Assembly (NCBI GenBank): GCA_016808115.1 | Contig: JAEQBH010000990.1 | Span: 1,674,001-1,738,000 of the forward strand | Reading direction: 5' to 3' | Source: Tetrastigma voinierianum | Taxonomy: Eukaryota > Streptophyta > Magnoliopsida > Vitales > Vitaceae | DNA length: 64,000 nucleotides | In this document: in pieces, positions 50,081-62,320 of the stretch | Position numbering within the stretch: position 1 is the first letter of the stretch | Layout of the letters: every line of letters starts with the position of its first letter | Notes under the pieces: generated by a model | Seen by the model: the letters and a program-made list of their open reading frames with translations, nothing else | Database searches by the model: none | Told to the model about the DNA's origin: nothing | Translations under genes and position numbers: made by a program

Positions 50081-50103
50081 GCACAGAGAATTCCAACATA
50101 ATT

Positions 50104-50119
50104 AATTAGAAAAACATAA
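50104..50119. repeat. LINE target-site duplication, right copy
   Basis: aattagaaaaacataa, matching 44,228-44,243 exactly. CNL-D noncoding sequence resumes after it (tataagaga...). Confidence 0.92.
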
Positions 50120-50948
50120 TATAAGAGATAAAGTGAAATAACAAAAAACAGACTCTCTAGAAACAACAATACAAGTTGGATTGCAAATACATACTAGGAT
50201 AGATAATTTAACATTGCACAGAAATATGCATTGTCCTTTCTTTGTCAAAAGGCACTTGTCTATATTACAAAAAAAACTCTAAATTAGCATTAGGATTTAT
50301 TGTATCTTTGTAGGAGCATCTCATAAAAGTCAACATATAAAAAAAAAGAAAAAAAGAAATTAAATTGCTTGTGGCAGTCCCCATGGAAAGATCTTAATCT
50401 ATACCTAAAAACACTGTGGTTTTTCAATCTATCAATCAATTCAACATGTGAGGTGGGGTTCACCTCAATACATTAAACGTATTCATCAAGCTGAGTATAG
50501 AGCTAAATTTGTTTAAGTTCTAACCCAAACATTATTAAACACTAAACCAAATCCATATAAGAGTCGTTCACAGTTAATTTTAAATTCTGACAGGTTTTCT
50601 GAGCTTTAGTTTTCTTGGGTGGCATCTAGAGGCATGATGGGTTGCAATTTTTGCAGTCAATCTAAGCATCAAATGATCAATATTGCGACAGTTCCAAGCA
50701 TTATATTCTGAAATTTATACAATATTTGAGAGAAGTGAGATGACAACAATTTCATGAGGCAGTAAACTGCAAACACCTAGTAACAGTGCATTTTTAAGGA
50801 AGAGGTGAAGTGTGGACAAATAAAAAAAGTACAGCAAACAACAAAAAATGAAACAATAAAGTAGGACAGTAAATTGGATTGCATACCTGAAATATAAACA
50901 TATTGTGGATGACACATTCCTTTTAAGGGAGGAGACAAGCTTCAAGCT

Positions 50949-53914
50949 TCACAAATCAGCCCACCATTCTTTATCAATCAAAATTTGGCGAATATGAGAA
51001 ATCTTAGGCCAATCTTCACCAGTTTCCCTCTGACATCTTTCAGATAAGTATGGACAATCCTTGATTCTGAGTGTGATTAGATTGCGGAGGGATCGCATCT
51101 CTTTTGGGAGTGATGCTAATTTGCAGCAGTTGTAAATGATAAGCTTTGTAAGTGATGAGAGAAGGCCAATCCAGCCTGGTAAAGTTGTCAACTCAGAGCA
51201 ATGCCCAATTTGAAGGGTTTGTAGGGTGGAAAGATGTTGAAGCCCCTCTGGTAGAGATGTTACATCTTCCATTCCTGAAATCTCCACAGACTTCAATGAA
51301 GAAGGAACAGAAATCAAATAAAAGCATAGCTCCGTGCTGATGTTTGTCAAGTATAGGTGCTCAAGATAAGGATATGAAGGAGTTTGCTTTGCTGTTACGT
51401 CCCTCCTTCCCCATCCCTTCAAATTATGCATATCACAAATCAGTATCTTAGAGATGGGAGAATGGGTTTGCTGATAAAGGGTCCTTCATGTACTCCCACA
51501 GCAGGAGGTTTCGAATGTAAGATGTTTAAGAAAGGGGCTCGTAAGATGGCAAAACTTGGCATCTCTTACAAAAAATATCTAATGAATTGTGAAGCTAGGT
51601 TAGGGAACATATCAACCTGTCATTCATCATCAATTTAGAATCTCCCACCTCCATAATCTGATGCTGAGCTCCTTGAGTTACAGTCGGTTGCAAACTGTCC
51701 ATAACCGACACAGCCTCCTCCTCACTCTCTTCGGATGTAGCTTCTACGCTTCCTCTCCAATATAATGTCAAGTGGTCAAGGTAATGTTTGCCCTCCAAAT
51801 TAGCTTCCTTAGCCTCACTACCCCTCGCATTTGAAAGCCCTGAAATCACTAGTTGTCCCCTGAGGTTTGTTTAAGGGACTGGATTCCTCGCTTCCGATTC
51901 TCTTCTTCCTACATTCCCCACAATCATTTCCTACCAAGAATAATGGCAAGGTTTGAAGATGTGTCAATTCTCCCAACCCACGTGGCATATAACTTAATCT
52001 AATACATCCATTAATCTCAAGATGCCTCAGGTTGATCAATTTCTTCATATTTCTCGGAAATTCTTTCAGATTCTGACACTGGTTAAGCTTCAATGTCTGT
52101 AAATGCTTTAATTTTGTAATAGAACTTGGGAGGTTTTCAAATGATCCCCAACAAAGATCAAGATATCTCAAATGGCTTAGTTTGCCTAAAGATGTTGGAA
52201 GCTTCTGCTGTCCCAACCTCATCCTCATTACCCGCAAACATTTTAAGCTTGATATACATCTGTTTATGATGTAATGATCATCATCAACTGACCTCCATAA
52301 AGGGTCTAATGGGTTTGTCCATTAGATCTTTAGGCACTTCATTGGTTGCTCTAGATAATGACATGATGGTCTTTTGGAATAGCTATTACATTTATCCGTT
52401 AAAATGATGAGTATCAGACTTACAACAGATTGTGCTAGATCATGAATTAAATCATGCATTTTATAACCCATTATTTCGTCATAAAAATCTTCATGTTCAA
52501 CCACTTCAAACAATGACCTTGTCAATAAATCCTCAAAATATTCATCACCAATATCCTCTAAACATTCATTTTCATGTACAGGTTGAATATAACCTTGTGC
52601 CATCCATAATTGTACTAACTCCTGTTTTTGAAATATATAATCTTTAGAAAATAATGCACAATAGGCAAAACATTGTCTTAAATGGATGGGAAGATTGTCA
52701 TAGCTCAACCTCAACACTGGCATAATATCATTTTTTATTTCTAAGAAGTACAAGATTTTATTATCTTTAATACTCAACAATGGTTTTCTTGAGTGACAGA
52801 AGGACAGTATTCCGCCTAAGGTCCTGATGACTAGAGGAACTCCTTTGCACATCTTTACAATATCTTTTCCTATGGCTACAAGATTGGGATGCATTTTCTC
52901 TTCTCCCTTCTTAAACGCAACACTTTGAAACAACTCCCAAGACTCTTCATCTTTAAGGCTTCCCACAGTATATGGGGAATCAATTCCCATAACTGATGCA
53001 ACTTGTGTGCTCCGAGTGGTCACCAAGACTTTACTCCCATCAGCACCAACCGGCAACAAAGACATGAATTGACCCATTTGATTGCGTCATCGTTCCACAG
53101 CCATCTAACACAAGCAAGTACCTCTTCCCATCTAAGTATTGCTGAAGGTGTTGTTGCAACTGATCCAACTCCAAGTCTTCGACACCTTTATTAGTTGCAG
53201 ACTTTATGATATTCCTAACCAGTATTTTACATCGAAATCATCAAAATTACACAGGCCCACATTTTCAGATCAAAATAGTCTGCCACCCTTCGGTCGTTGT
53301 ATACCAACTGGGCAGGAGTGGTCTTGCCCTAAGCCCCATGCTAATCCCAATCATGGACAGATTTTCTTGACTAGTACTTGATTGCATCAACAACTCTATT
53401 ATATGCTTTTTGGCTTCATCTCTACCCACAATTTTATGAGATTTCTCCACAACAGAGCACGTCTCTCTCCCCCTATTCCCAGATATGACGACTCTGGGAA
53501 TAAAATTGAACTTGGGGATATCGTTTCCAATATCATCTAGCCTTTCTCTAATACCCTTTATTCTGATATCTTAAATCAAGCAAGATGATTCGACGATGAG
53601 AAGAAGTCATACTTTGTCTAGCCGTCTTCGCCGGTCATCAGTACTCTTTCTCCTCAAGTCTTCGGTTGCGAAGTCGTCCAACAAGTCATCAGCATCATAA
53701 ACCACATCGTTAAGCCTCCGGACCCAAACAGCTACAGCGTGGCTGCTCTCCTGCTTCTCCTCGGCATCAACAAGCACGGCTCTGACAGTCGACAGTGTAT
53801 CCTCAAGCTTTCTCAGCTCACTAACGACGCCATACGCTAATCCAATTTCATGGAAAACAGTAGAGACAGCTTCATCAAAGATTGTCAGCGATACAGAAGG
53901 TTTGCTCCGCCATC
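50949..53914 (-). pseudogene. CNL-D: CC-NB-ARC-LRR resistance gene, best preserved copy but frameshifted
   Basis: The ATG at 53,914 matches gene A, but a shift makes the frame end at FCIADNL*. The CC domain is open at 53,607-53,927, with SELRKLEDTLSTVRAVLVDA and DVVYDADDLLDDFATEDLRR. The P-loop area (53,265-53,450) is shifted so that the GKTT part lies in another frame. The NB-ARC core is open over 251 codons (52,322-53,077): GSKVLVTTRS (RNBS-B), GVPLVIRTLGG (GLPL), CFAYCALFSKDY (RNBS-D), QLWMAQGYI and MHDLIHDLA (MHD-type). LRRs lie at 51,818-52,237 (LGKLSHLRYLDL, MKKLINLRHLEI), 51,595-51,849 and 50,949-51,431 ([19 protein letters not shown]), ending EWWADL at the stop (50,949-50,951). It would sense pathogen effectors in the cytoplasm if repaired in nature or if the breaks are sequencing errors. 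Confidence 0.88.
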
Positions 53915-54360
53915 TTTGAAATAGCAAAGAAAATAATACACAGCGATGATGGGAATTTTGAGATGCGGAAGGGAACTTTTTTGTTAAGGTTAATTGGTTT
54001 GGAATTCCATGACCTATAAAATAACAACTCTAGGTTACAAAGTTACAACTGAAATTAACTTGAAGGAACAAAATATTTGTATTCTCGTTTTCATTTTTTC
54101 CTTTTTTCAGCTAAAGTTGGCTTTGAGTAAACCTAAATAAATTTTTTTTGGTGTTTTTATTTAATTGGCATGTGGAAACTGTTTGGTTCCCATGTTTTTA
54201 TTTAGTTTTTTGAGTAAACCCAACAGTACGTTTGATTCTTATTTTTGGAAATTGTTTATAAGAACAATTTTTTAAAATATAAAGAAAATAATTTTGATTT
54301 TCTTGTTATCTAAATTTATTGTTTTTATGTTTTTTTTTTTCATAATAGTAAAAAAGAGGA
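53915..54360. other. Upstream region of CNL-D
   Basis: Colinear with 14,594-14,930 and then 15,563-15,755 of unit A, without the 14,934-15,559 insertion. AT-rich and noncoding. Any promoter must lie here, but no motif is distinctive. Homology breaks near 54,355 at copia-3 and resumes at 63,873. Confidence 0.6.
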
Positions 54361-54449
54361 ACATGTTGAATAAAATAAACCAAAATTTGTAGTTCCACAA
54401 AGGTAACGTAAGATATGTTTCACGCCATTCAAATGTCTTCGAGTTGGTG

Positions 54450-55145
54450 CAGAGCTGAATCTTGTCAACAAATTAATTGAAAATACAATATCGGCTGTAT
54501 GCAGTTGTCTTTAAGCTATATGGCAGTAGTACTTATTTAAGATAGTGCGGGGCCAAGTAGTCTTCATTTTTCTTCTTGGGACCCGAAAATGATTTTTCAT
54601 GCACGTCAAAGGATCCTACTTGATAGTGGAGGCTTAATGGATGTACTTTGTCCATGTTAAATTTCTTCAATACCTTTTTAACATATGTTGACTTCAATCG
54701 TAGGAATTCCATTAGACATGCTCGATTCTGAGACCGAGACAATGTTAGTTTCCTAAGTCTTTCATCTCAAACTCGTCTTTGAATATGTAGAAATACGCTT
54801 TTTGTAGGCTCTTGAGGAGTCCCAAATAAATTTATATCATCAACACTTATACTACAAGGATAGCAAATCCTAATTGATTTCTTTATAAAAACACAAGGGC
54901 ATATATGATGATTGTTAATATACGCATTCTTGATCAAATGCTCACTCGAGACAATTATCTACGTTCTTAGGATTGTTTAAGCCATAAAATAGTCGTCTCA
55001 GCAATTAATTGCATATTTTAGTGGTTGTGATGTGTTTACTTGAGGCCGTGAAATCCTTCGGGAACTTTCCTTATAAATATCTTTTTCCTGGCATACCATA
55101 CAAATATGTAGTATTAATTACGTCCATGAGGCTTGTGTCTAGTCC
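54450..55145 (-). pseudogene. copia-3 reverse transcriptase, left fragment
   Basis: The frame at 54,533-54,742 reads KSTYVKKVLKKFNMDKVHPLS and later GSFDVHEKSFSGP, the thumb region of a common plant copia family. Positions 54,718-55,145 are repeated with about 85% identity (by eye) at 60,568-60,985. No RNase H or LTR of standard form follows towards 54,364, so the 3' part is missing or unrecognisable. Confidence 0.75.
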
Positions 55146-57559
55146 TTAAGGCGTGTTTGTTTTTACGGTGATCTTGAGCAATTTGCTTTCAGCATTCAGC
55201 CATTTGTGTTTTTATTTTTCACTCACTTATCACTGAATTTTTTTGAAAAAATAGTTGAAACAAAAAAGCCAAAAAAATTGGCTTTCCATTCAGCTTCGAT
55301 CTTACCCTTTATCAAAACCCTCATAGCGTCTCCTCTTATCCCCTTCTGAATCAGAAACCTCTTCTCCCTCCCTTCCAGTTCAACCTCTTCTCCCTCTTCT
55401 CCACCATTTTCTTGTGAAACACAATGGGGCTGCAAACCTCTGTAAGCTCATCCCTCACACTCACTTGCCCTTAGGTTTCTGACTACCCCAAGTATTCAGT
55501 TGAAGGTAACTTCTTCTCCATTTTTTCTCTCTATCTCTAGGTTAAAATGCTCTAGCTGCAACACCAAGTCGTGAGTACTAGCACAAGGTTGAGAAAATTG
55601 CCTCCTTCTCCTCCTCTCAACTAGCCATGGCGGACTTCTGAAATTCAGTTCGGTTTTCTTTGTTAGCTAGGGCCGACTTTAGGGATGTCGTAATGCTCGC
55701 TCATGTTAAGCGAATCTTGGTTGAGATTCCTCGATCCGATCCACATTGGGATTTTTTTGAAATACCTGGCCTTTGTTCCGTCCGATTTCTCCCTGCTCAC
55801 ATGTCTTCTGGCACGAGGTGAGATGATCATCGTATGAGAGCTGTTCTTTTCTACGTTTGTTTCCCATCCTTCGGATCTTAGAGTTGGGATCACTCGATGA
55901 TCTTGCGCTCCCATCTACCCCAAATACCGAGGTTAAGGCTAAAAATTTGAAATGGTGATGATATAATGGAAGAAGAAAGAAAGAAGATCAATTGAACAGA
56001 GTGATGGAAATTTAGGGTCTGTTTGTTTTTAAAATTGTTCTGTTAAAATGCTCATGAGATGTGGAGAGTGTTTTTTATTTGAAACTTCTTTGGGTTATGG
56101 TTATTTGATTGTGTGATAGGAGGAAAGAATTCCAGTGATTTGTTGGGTTATTTGTTTGTTAAATTAGGGCATGAATTTGCTTATGAAACCAGTTATCCTA
56201 TTAGTTCCCCTTAAGATGGGTTTGCTTCAATTCTAGCATACCATATCTGCTCCAGAAAGGCGAATTATGCTTGAATGGTCGGCAAGCAGAGGAATGAAAC
56301 TAGCGGCATTTGCGGAAGCGGAGGAGTCATGGAAATACCCGAACTATGGTTCACACTCGTATCTATTACGGCCGATGGGTTTTTTAAAGCGAGTCGTAGA
56401 CCCTGGTGAGCCTCAGGCACACAAGCATGGATGTTAGGAAGAATATTAGGCACACACAGCAGATACTGAGCTTGGTGAGCATCTCCTCCACCATCCTCAA
56501 TGTTGTCCCTGCAACTTCCTCTCCTTCTGCATCAATCTCTTTCATTATCTGCTCCAATTGCTCATTCTTCAACTTCTTGGAACCTTACACAGTTAAGTGA
56601 ATTTTTATAATTTTTAACCCGTTTAACCCGTTTTTCTTCTTCTCTCTAATTCCCAGTAGTTTTCAACCCCTACTCCCTTAGACCGACACATCTTGCTTTG
56701 AAAATCCTTTAGCCATTAATGCTTTCCTCTAACGGTTCTTAGGGTAGATCAATTGATTCCATTTTAGGTTTGCTCCTCAATTTCATAGGATAACCCCCCT
56801 AGTATTATTAGTTCAGTTGATTAGGTATTGGGATTGCTCCAAGCATCTCAGACTATTCCCTTTTTTCTATCTCTATCTTCCTTACATTAATGACTCTTTA
56901 TATGTAGAAATATCTCGACACTTGATTATTTGAAGATGAAATTAAAAGCGTAAGTTGAAAAATAAAGACAACTATCCACTAAATATAAATATAAAAGATG
57001 TCAAAAAATTATCTCTAAATACAAATATAAAAAATATACATAAAAAATTATAATACTATGATAATGGTACTTCATAAAGTAGCGACTTGTCAACTTGAGG
57101 AGGTGGAGTCTTCTATACAAAATACTCTGACAATCTTCCGGTTTTCTAATGGATTTAACTTTTAAGTAGGTAAAGCTAGTGAAACTCAAACATTAAATGT
57201 AATCCTTTTTAATTATGTGGCTCTTTATTGAATTTTACGATTTCAAGTGGTTTATTTTATGATCAAGTTTACAGAAAATTCTTGATGTGCATTATTCCTA
57301 TAATAATTATCTTACTTTTTAGAAATAATGTTTCTCCATCTTCAATGATTTTAAATGGTTTCTCTGTACTTATAATTCATTAATGGATTGCATATTTATT
57401 TGGAATTATTTTTCATTATAGGAAGAATACCATCTCTTTTCCCTTTTATGTACTTGGTATGATAACCAAACAACTCTTGAATAATCATTGATTTTTATTC
57501 AGTTTTTATACGATTATTAAGTCAAAATGTTGAAACTAGTAGGACAGAGGTGGGTGACC

Positions 57560-58366
57560 CCACCCAAAGAAAGCACTTTATTGATATTTGTCTTCAAGAA
57601 ATAAATAAAGGCTTTTAGATCGAGTGGAAGTTTAAGTCTAGTGCTTGGTCTCGGTGGTGAAGAATTGGAGTAGCAGAAAATGCTACATCAAAACAACTTA
57701 AGAATGGGTGGGATTACATGAAAAGACAATATCTCATTTGGAGTAGAATGTTGAATGTGACTGGACATGGTTACAATACGTAACGAAAACTTTTGATTGG
57801 CCGGATGGGAAATGGAGTCGAATATTTGCGGTAGTTTTTCTTACAAAGTTAAGTGAATCTTTAAAACAAATGTCTTATATATACATGCATGACCTTTAAT
57901 TTGTTTTTTTTTTTTTTTATCTTGTTGAATAGAAAATATCCAGTGAACAATTCCGTTATAGATCATTGCAAATATGGAGGAATTAGAGATATTGTTTGGA
58001 GGGTATTAGCCTCTGGATCTAAAAATTGGAGTTACGGAGGGTGGTAAGCCTGGGCTTGGGGAATCATCAACACATTCTACATCTATGCCTAGTGAAACTC
58101 GATTAGTTTAGGAAGATGAGAATTTGCCAAGAAATACTAGTGAAGAAGTACAATGTTCTAAGAAAAAACAGAAGAAGGGAAAAAAAGAGCAAACTCAAGA
58201 AGAAATGAATAAAATAATGAATGCATTAGAGAATTTTGAAGGACCCTCAGTGAAAGAATGTATGAATATTTTGAAGAAACTCACAACTTATGAGGATCCA
58301 TTGTATTATGTTGCAATTAATGCATTTTGCAAGAAGAAGAGTATAGAGTGGTGTGGGTGGAAATGA
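57560..58366 (+). pseudogene. Harbinger Myb/SANT-like accessory protein, broken
   Basis: The N-terminal part, in shifted frames, shows HFIDICLQEI, then KQLKNGWDYMKRQY and WSRMLNVTGHGYN, the pattern of the plant Myb_DNA-bind_3 (trihelix-like) domain with its conserved tryptophans. An AT-rich gap (57,840-57,930) may be an intron. The C-terminal part, open at 58,124-58,366, has a Lys-rich nuclear-localisation-like stretch (CSKKKQKKGKKEQ) and a tail reading GPSVKECMNILKKL ... DPLYYVAINAF, seen in this family. The protein would help the transposase bind DNA. Confidence 0.65.
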
Positions 58367-58979
58367 GAGAAGTGACCAAGAGCGAATGGGATGGCTTCAA
58401 AGCTTGGAAAAATGACTTTAAATATACTTTTTAGTTTTATGGAATACATATATACAATATTTTGCATGGATGATTGTAACATGGTACTTTGATTGACCTA
58501 TTTGGATACTTTACGTTTTAATATTTCTAATTATAAGACTTATTTTCTCTACATTTTTGTAAGAAAGTTCATGGCAATATTAGTTTATATATTTGAAATG
58601 GTGTGATGTATTGGCACCATAATGCGGTGATATTGTTTGTATACATTGTTACAATGAATTTTATTGTGATTTATTTCACAAAGATTATGGTTTTTTTAAA
58701 TAGATGTTTGTATGAAGTCCTTCATCAATCAGAGATAGTTCAAGTTCATCATAAAGTGAAGATGAAGATATAAAGTCAAAGTGACAAAGTTTTAAAAAAA
58801 GATTGGTTGTGTTATTGCTCCAGTTATTAGAGACTCCTCCATTGATAAAACGAGTTTCTACATCATCATTTACATGTTCACTTTTCATTCAAGTTTTAAA
58901 TGGCTCATCTAATTATATGTTATGAACTAATGCGAATGGAAAAACATAGATTTATTTCTCTGTCACATGTTTAGAAAAA

Positions 58980-59900
58980 GATGAGCTTGTTGACAAAGCT
59001 GTTTGAGTGTTGAAGAAAATGGCCATATTCTTAATGACTATAAGTCATAATCTTCGAAACCGATTATTAAAGAATAGATTTCAACACTTAGGCCAAACAA
59101 TTCATAAATACTTTCATGAGGTTTTAGTGGCCATGATGAGCTTCTCAAGGAAGATGATTACTCCTCCATCATTCAATAAGAATTCAAATGGTATCTCTAA
59201 TCGTCGGTTAAGACAAAATTTTAAGGTATAATACCTTTTATGAGTAATTATTTTCATCATATTTTTATTATTCTTATATAAAATAAATATATATATTTTT
59301 AAAAATTATTTTTGTAGGGTCTTTGTTAGTGCGATTGATGGAACTCTTATCCATTGCATGTGTTAAATTGAACGTAATTATCATGCTCCGGTCGTGGGAG
59401 AGGAGCATGTTTTCAAAATGTTATGGCATTTAGTAGTTTGATATAAACTTTAAGTATGTAGTTGTTGGATGGGAAGACTGACTCATGATTGAGTCTTGAT
59501 AGAAACTTGTCGTAACCCACAACATGCACCATGCCCCCGTCGGGTGAATATTCTTGCTTTATTTTATTTGTATTTTTATTTAATAGCATGATAATATACC
59601 AATTATCTTTTCGGAAAAATATTATTTGTTGGATGACATATACACACTAGGGTTTATGACACCATATCGTAATGTACGTTATTGGCTAAGTGATTTTCGT
59701 AATTAATTGGTAAAAATTTGGCGAGGAAGGGAGATATTCAGCTTATGTCATGCAAGATTAAAAATGTCATTGAGCGTGCTTTTGGTGTTGTTAGGCACGT
59801 TTTCCAATACTGAAGAAAATGGTGCTTTATTCATTTGCTACTCAAACAAAAATAGTCATGGTATGTTTCTCCATTCACAATTTTCTTGACAGTCACGATT
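58980..59900 (+). pseudogene. PIF/Harbinger DDE transposase relic
   Basis: The frame at 59,007-59,231 reads IFLMTISHNLRNRLLKNRFQ then HLGQTIHKYFHEVL and MITPPS, the PIF N-terminal helical region. A plausible intron (aag|gtataat at 59,225 to ttttgtag|gg at 59,318) precedes VSAIDGTLIHC, carrying the first catalytic Asp. Then come NYHAPVVG, FKYVVVGWED (second Asp region) and, at 59,640-59,800, GFMTPYRNVRYWL and KNVIERAFGVVRHVF with the catalytic Glu region. There are stops between these segments. It would cut and paste the element. Confidence 0.75.
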
Positions 59901-60567
59901 CTTTGATAGATTGTTTTTTCTAAATATGACAGAGGGAATTGGAAATTGATAGTGACAGCGAAATAAGGCTCAACTACAAATAATACTACGGCTACGATCA
60001 AGGTTCATGCTACAATTTCGAGACCATATTGCAAATGAACTATTTCAAGTATTCAATTAGCTTGTCATTTTAACTTTTATCATTGTATAAAATGAGATAT
60101 CAAATACTAGTATCAAATGTTTGTCGTTTTAGCTTTTATCATGGTGTGAAATGTGATGTTAAATATTAGTATCAAATATGATGGCTTTAGATATTTGAAA
60201 ATTTGTGCTTAAATTTTCATGTTTTTCTTTAGATATATATGAATATGCATTTGAATTTATTATATTTTCAATTTAATTAAGGTTTTGTGATTTGCTTTTA
60301 TCATGGTATGAAATGAGATATTAAATATTGACATCAATCTTGATATCTTTAGATATTTGAAAATATGAATTAAAATTTCTTAATATATTAGGCTGTTAAG
60401 ATGTTAAAGAATTTTTAGTTTGTAAAAACAAACAACTTAATCCTTAATAGAGATAAAATGTTAAAAAAAACAAACGACTTAATACTTAATGCTATTAAGT
60501 ACTATTCGATATTAAGCTGAAAAAATTCTGTCGACATTAGAAGTAAAAAAAACAAAACGTCACCTTA

Positions 60568-61330
60568 TGCTCACATTTACGAGCCCAGAGACAATATTTA
60601 GTTTTTCCTAAGTCTTTTATCTCAAACTCATCCTTGAATATGTATTTTGCTTTTGTGAGTCTTGAGTCCCAAATAAATTTATATCATCAACATATCACTG
60701 CCAGGGATAGCAAATCCTAGTCGTTTCTTTATAAAAACCTGAGGGCATATAGGATTGTTATTATACCCATTCTTGATCAAATACTCACTCAGGTAGATTA
60801 TACATTCTTGGATTGTTTTAAGCCATATAATGATCGTCTCAGCTTAATTGAAGTACATATTTATTAGTTTGTGATGTGTTTACTTGAGGCAACTGAAATC
60901 CTTCAAGGACATTCATATAAATATCTTTTTCTAGCATACCATACAAATATGTAGTAATTCTCGTCCATGAGGCAACATGTCTAGTCTTTTACGAGAATGA
61001 ATGAAGCTAATTAAATATGAAACATAATAATATCCATCACGAGGTGAATACATTTACGTCATAATCAATCTCGAGGTCTTTGTGAAAAAACCTTGTGTCA
61101 CAAGGCGGTCGCTGTATAAACAATTTCATTTTTATCATTCGTTTCACTTACAAGCACCCATTTGTAACCTACAAGTTTCACATCATTGGGTGTTGAGACT
61201 ACAAGCCCAAATACTTTGCGTTTTGCTAGAGAGTCCAATTCTACTTGGATTGCTTCTTTCCACTTTGACCAATCATGTTTACTATGACATTCATTGACAC
61301 TGCGTGGTTCATGATCATCATCTTCTTTTA
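60568..61330 (-). pseudogene. copia-3 reverse transcriptase, right fragment
   Basis: The minus strand reads HDWSKWKEAIQVELDSLAKR then FGLVVSTPNDVKLVGYKWV at 61,140-61,290, the N-terminal reverse transcriptase region of this copia family, and YVDDINLFGT at about 60,680-60,710 (catalytic box). Stops and shifts separate the parts. It overlaps in content with 54,718-55,145. Confidence 0.75.
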
Positions 61331-61720
61331 AAATTTACGTAGCTCTTGCCAAAGCAAAATACCCTCTGTTAATAACCACTTTTGTACGATCCCAAAATTC
61401 CCTGGTGGATGCATAATTTATGGAAATTTCATCATTTGCAAGTACTTGTGCATCTTCATGATTTTGTATCTCTTCAGGGACTATTGCCTCTTTAGGGGCA
61501 TGTGTCACTTCAATGGCACTTTCCTCTTCGGGGGTTATGATTTTAGAAATTGTGGGAGTAGCCTTTTCAAGAGTGCTATTTTCTTCAAGGCGGGGTTTGT
61601 TGCCTTTTATTTTTTCCTCTTTCGGGAATTAAATCTTTTAGACAATGGTTGTGCGCTTCAGGCATGTCATAGATGATTCATTAGCTGCCATAATAGCAGT
61701 TTTTCCAATTGGTATATTGA

Positions 61721-62083
61721 TCATTGTTGGTGTGTTTTGCGATTGATTATATAGGTCTTGGTTACTTTAGGCGTATGCGTAAATGCATCGAGGATAATTA
61801 GGCGTAACAAATCTTCGAAGATGATAGGTGATTCTCTATACTTCCTTATCACATTGGCTTGGTGTCTTGGTCGAGGTGGGAACATGGATGATGCATTCCA
61901 AATAATTTCACGTCGTTCATCTTTTGGTAGCTTATCTCCCCCTAACGACGGGAAATTGACCTCATCAAAATGGCAATCCGCAAATCTTGCTTTGAAAATG
62001 TCTCCTATCAAAGGTTTAAGATACTTGATGATTGATGGTGAATCAAAACCAATGTATATTCCTGATCGACGTTGAAGACCCAT
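61721..62083 (-). pseudogene. copia-3 integrase C-terminal / linker region
   Basis: An open frame of 120 codons reads SGIYIGFDSPSIIKYLKPLI, ARFADCHFDEVNFPSLGG and FPPRPRHQANVIRKY, conserved between integrase and reverse transcriptase in this copia lineage. Confidence 0.75.
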
Positions 62084-62320
62084 TTTTGTGCGTTGTGGAG
62101 GTGTAATTGAAACTTATCCTGATGCATCGAACACTCATTAAAATGGGAAAGATTTGGGGTGACCAAGTACAATTGGAAATGGTGATTGTTGGTGATTAGT
62201 AGTCGGTCGAATGTGAACGATGCTGCGACATGTAGAATGGCATCATCCTGAGCATAAAATGAGTAACTTTGTCCTCATAAGTAAGGTCGGCGATCAATTG
62301 GATTAGTTTGATAAAGAGGC

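Larger units (their letters stand above)
44244..50103 (-). mobile_element. LINE (L1-type) non-LTR retrotransposon, about 5.86 kb
   Basis: Inserted on the minus strand. The plus-strand left end is a T11 run (44,245-44,255), i.e. a 3' poly(A) tail, followed by gatggataaagtaacatg. A perfect 16-bp target duplication flanks the element. ORF2 has endonuclease, reverse transcriptase and zinc-binding domains in L1 order. The length and presence of both ends suggest a near full-length insertion. Many frameshifts make it inactive. The paralogous empty site in unit A shows that it inserted after the A/D duplication. Confidence 0.93.
40252..50948 (-). repeat. Unit D: 3'-noncoding region of CNL-D, with a LINE insertion
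   Basis: Colinear with 7,057-11,624. It contains the same two exon-like modules (about 42,480-42,900 and 43,385-43,930), the CA repeat (42,443-42,463), and the predicted 3'-UTR donor at 50,885-50,886 (TTTCAG|GTATGCAATCC). It differs by the full-length MITE (41,399-42,222), the LINE (44,244-50,103) and many small indels. No conserved coding frame is seen outside the LINE. Confidence 0.7.
55149..60564 (+). mobile_element. PIF/Harbinger-like DNA transposon, degenerate
   Basis: The ends are aggcgtgtttgtttttac and, inverted, ggtgacgttttgtttttttt, imperfect terminal inverted repeats. TTA flanks the element at 55,146-55,148 and 60,565-60,567, the typical PIF/Harbinger target duplication. It carries both proteins of this superfamily, a Myb/SANT-like protein (57,560-58,366) and a DDE transposase relic (58,980-59,900). 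The first 2.3 kb (55,260-57,500) has no recognised domain. Subterminal motifs link it to the MITEs at 8,459 and 41,399. Confidence 0.78.

Noticed and set aside
61446..62075. Plus-strand frames over the copia-3 region
   Set aside because: Antisense to clear copia domains (61,721-62,083 on the minus strand).
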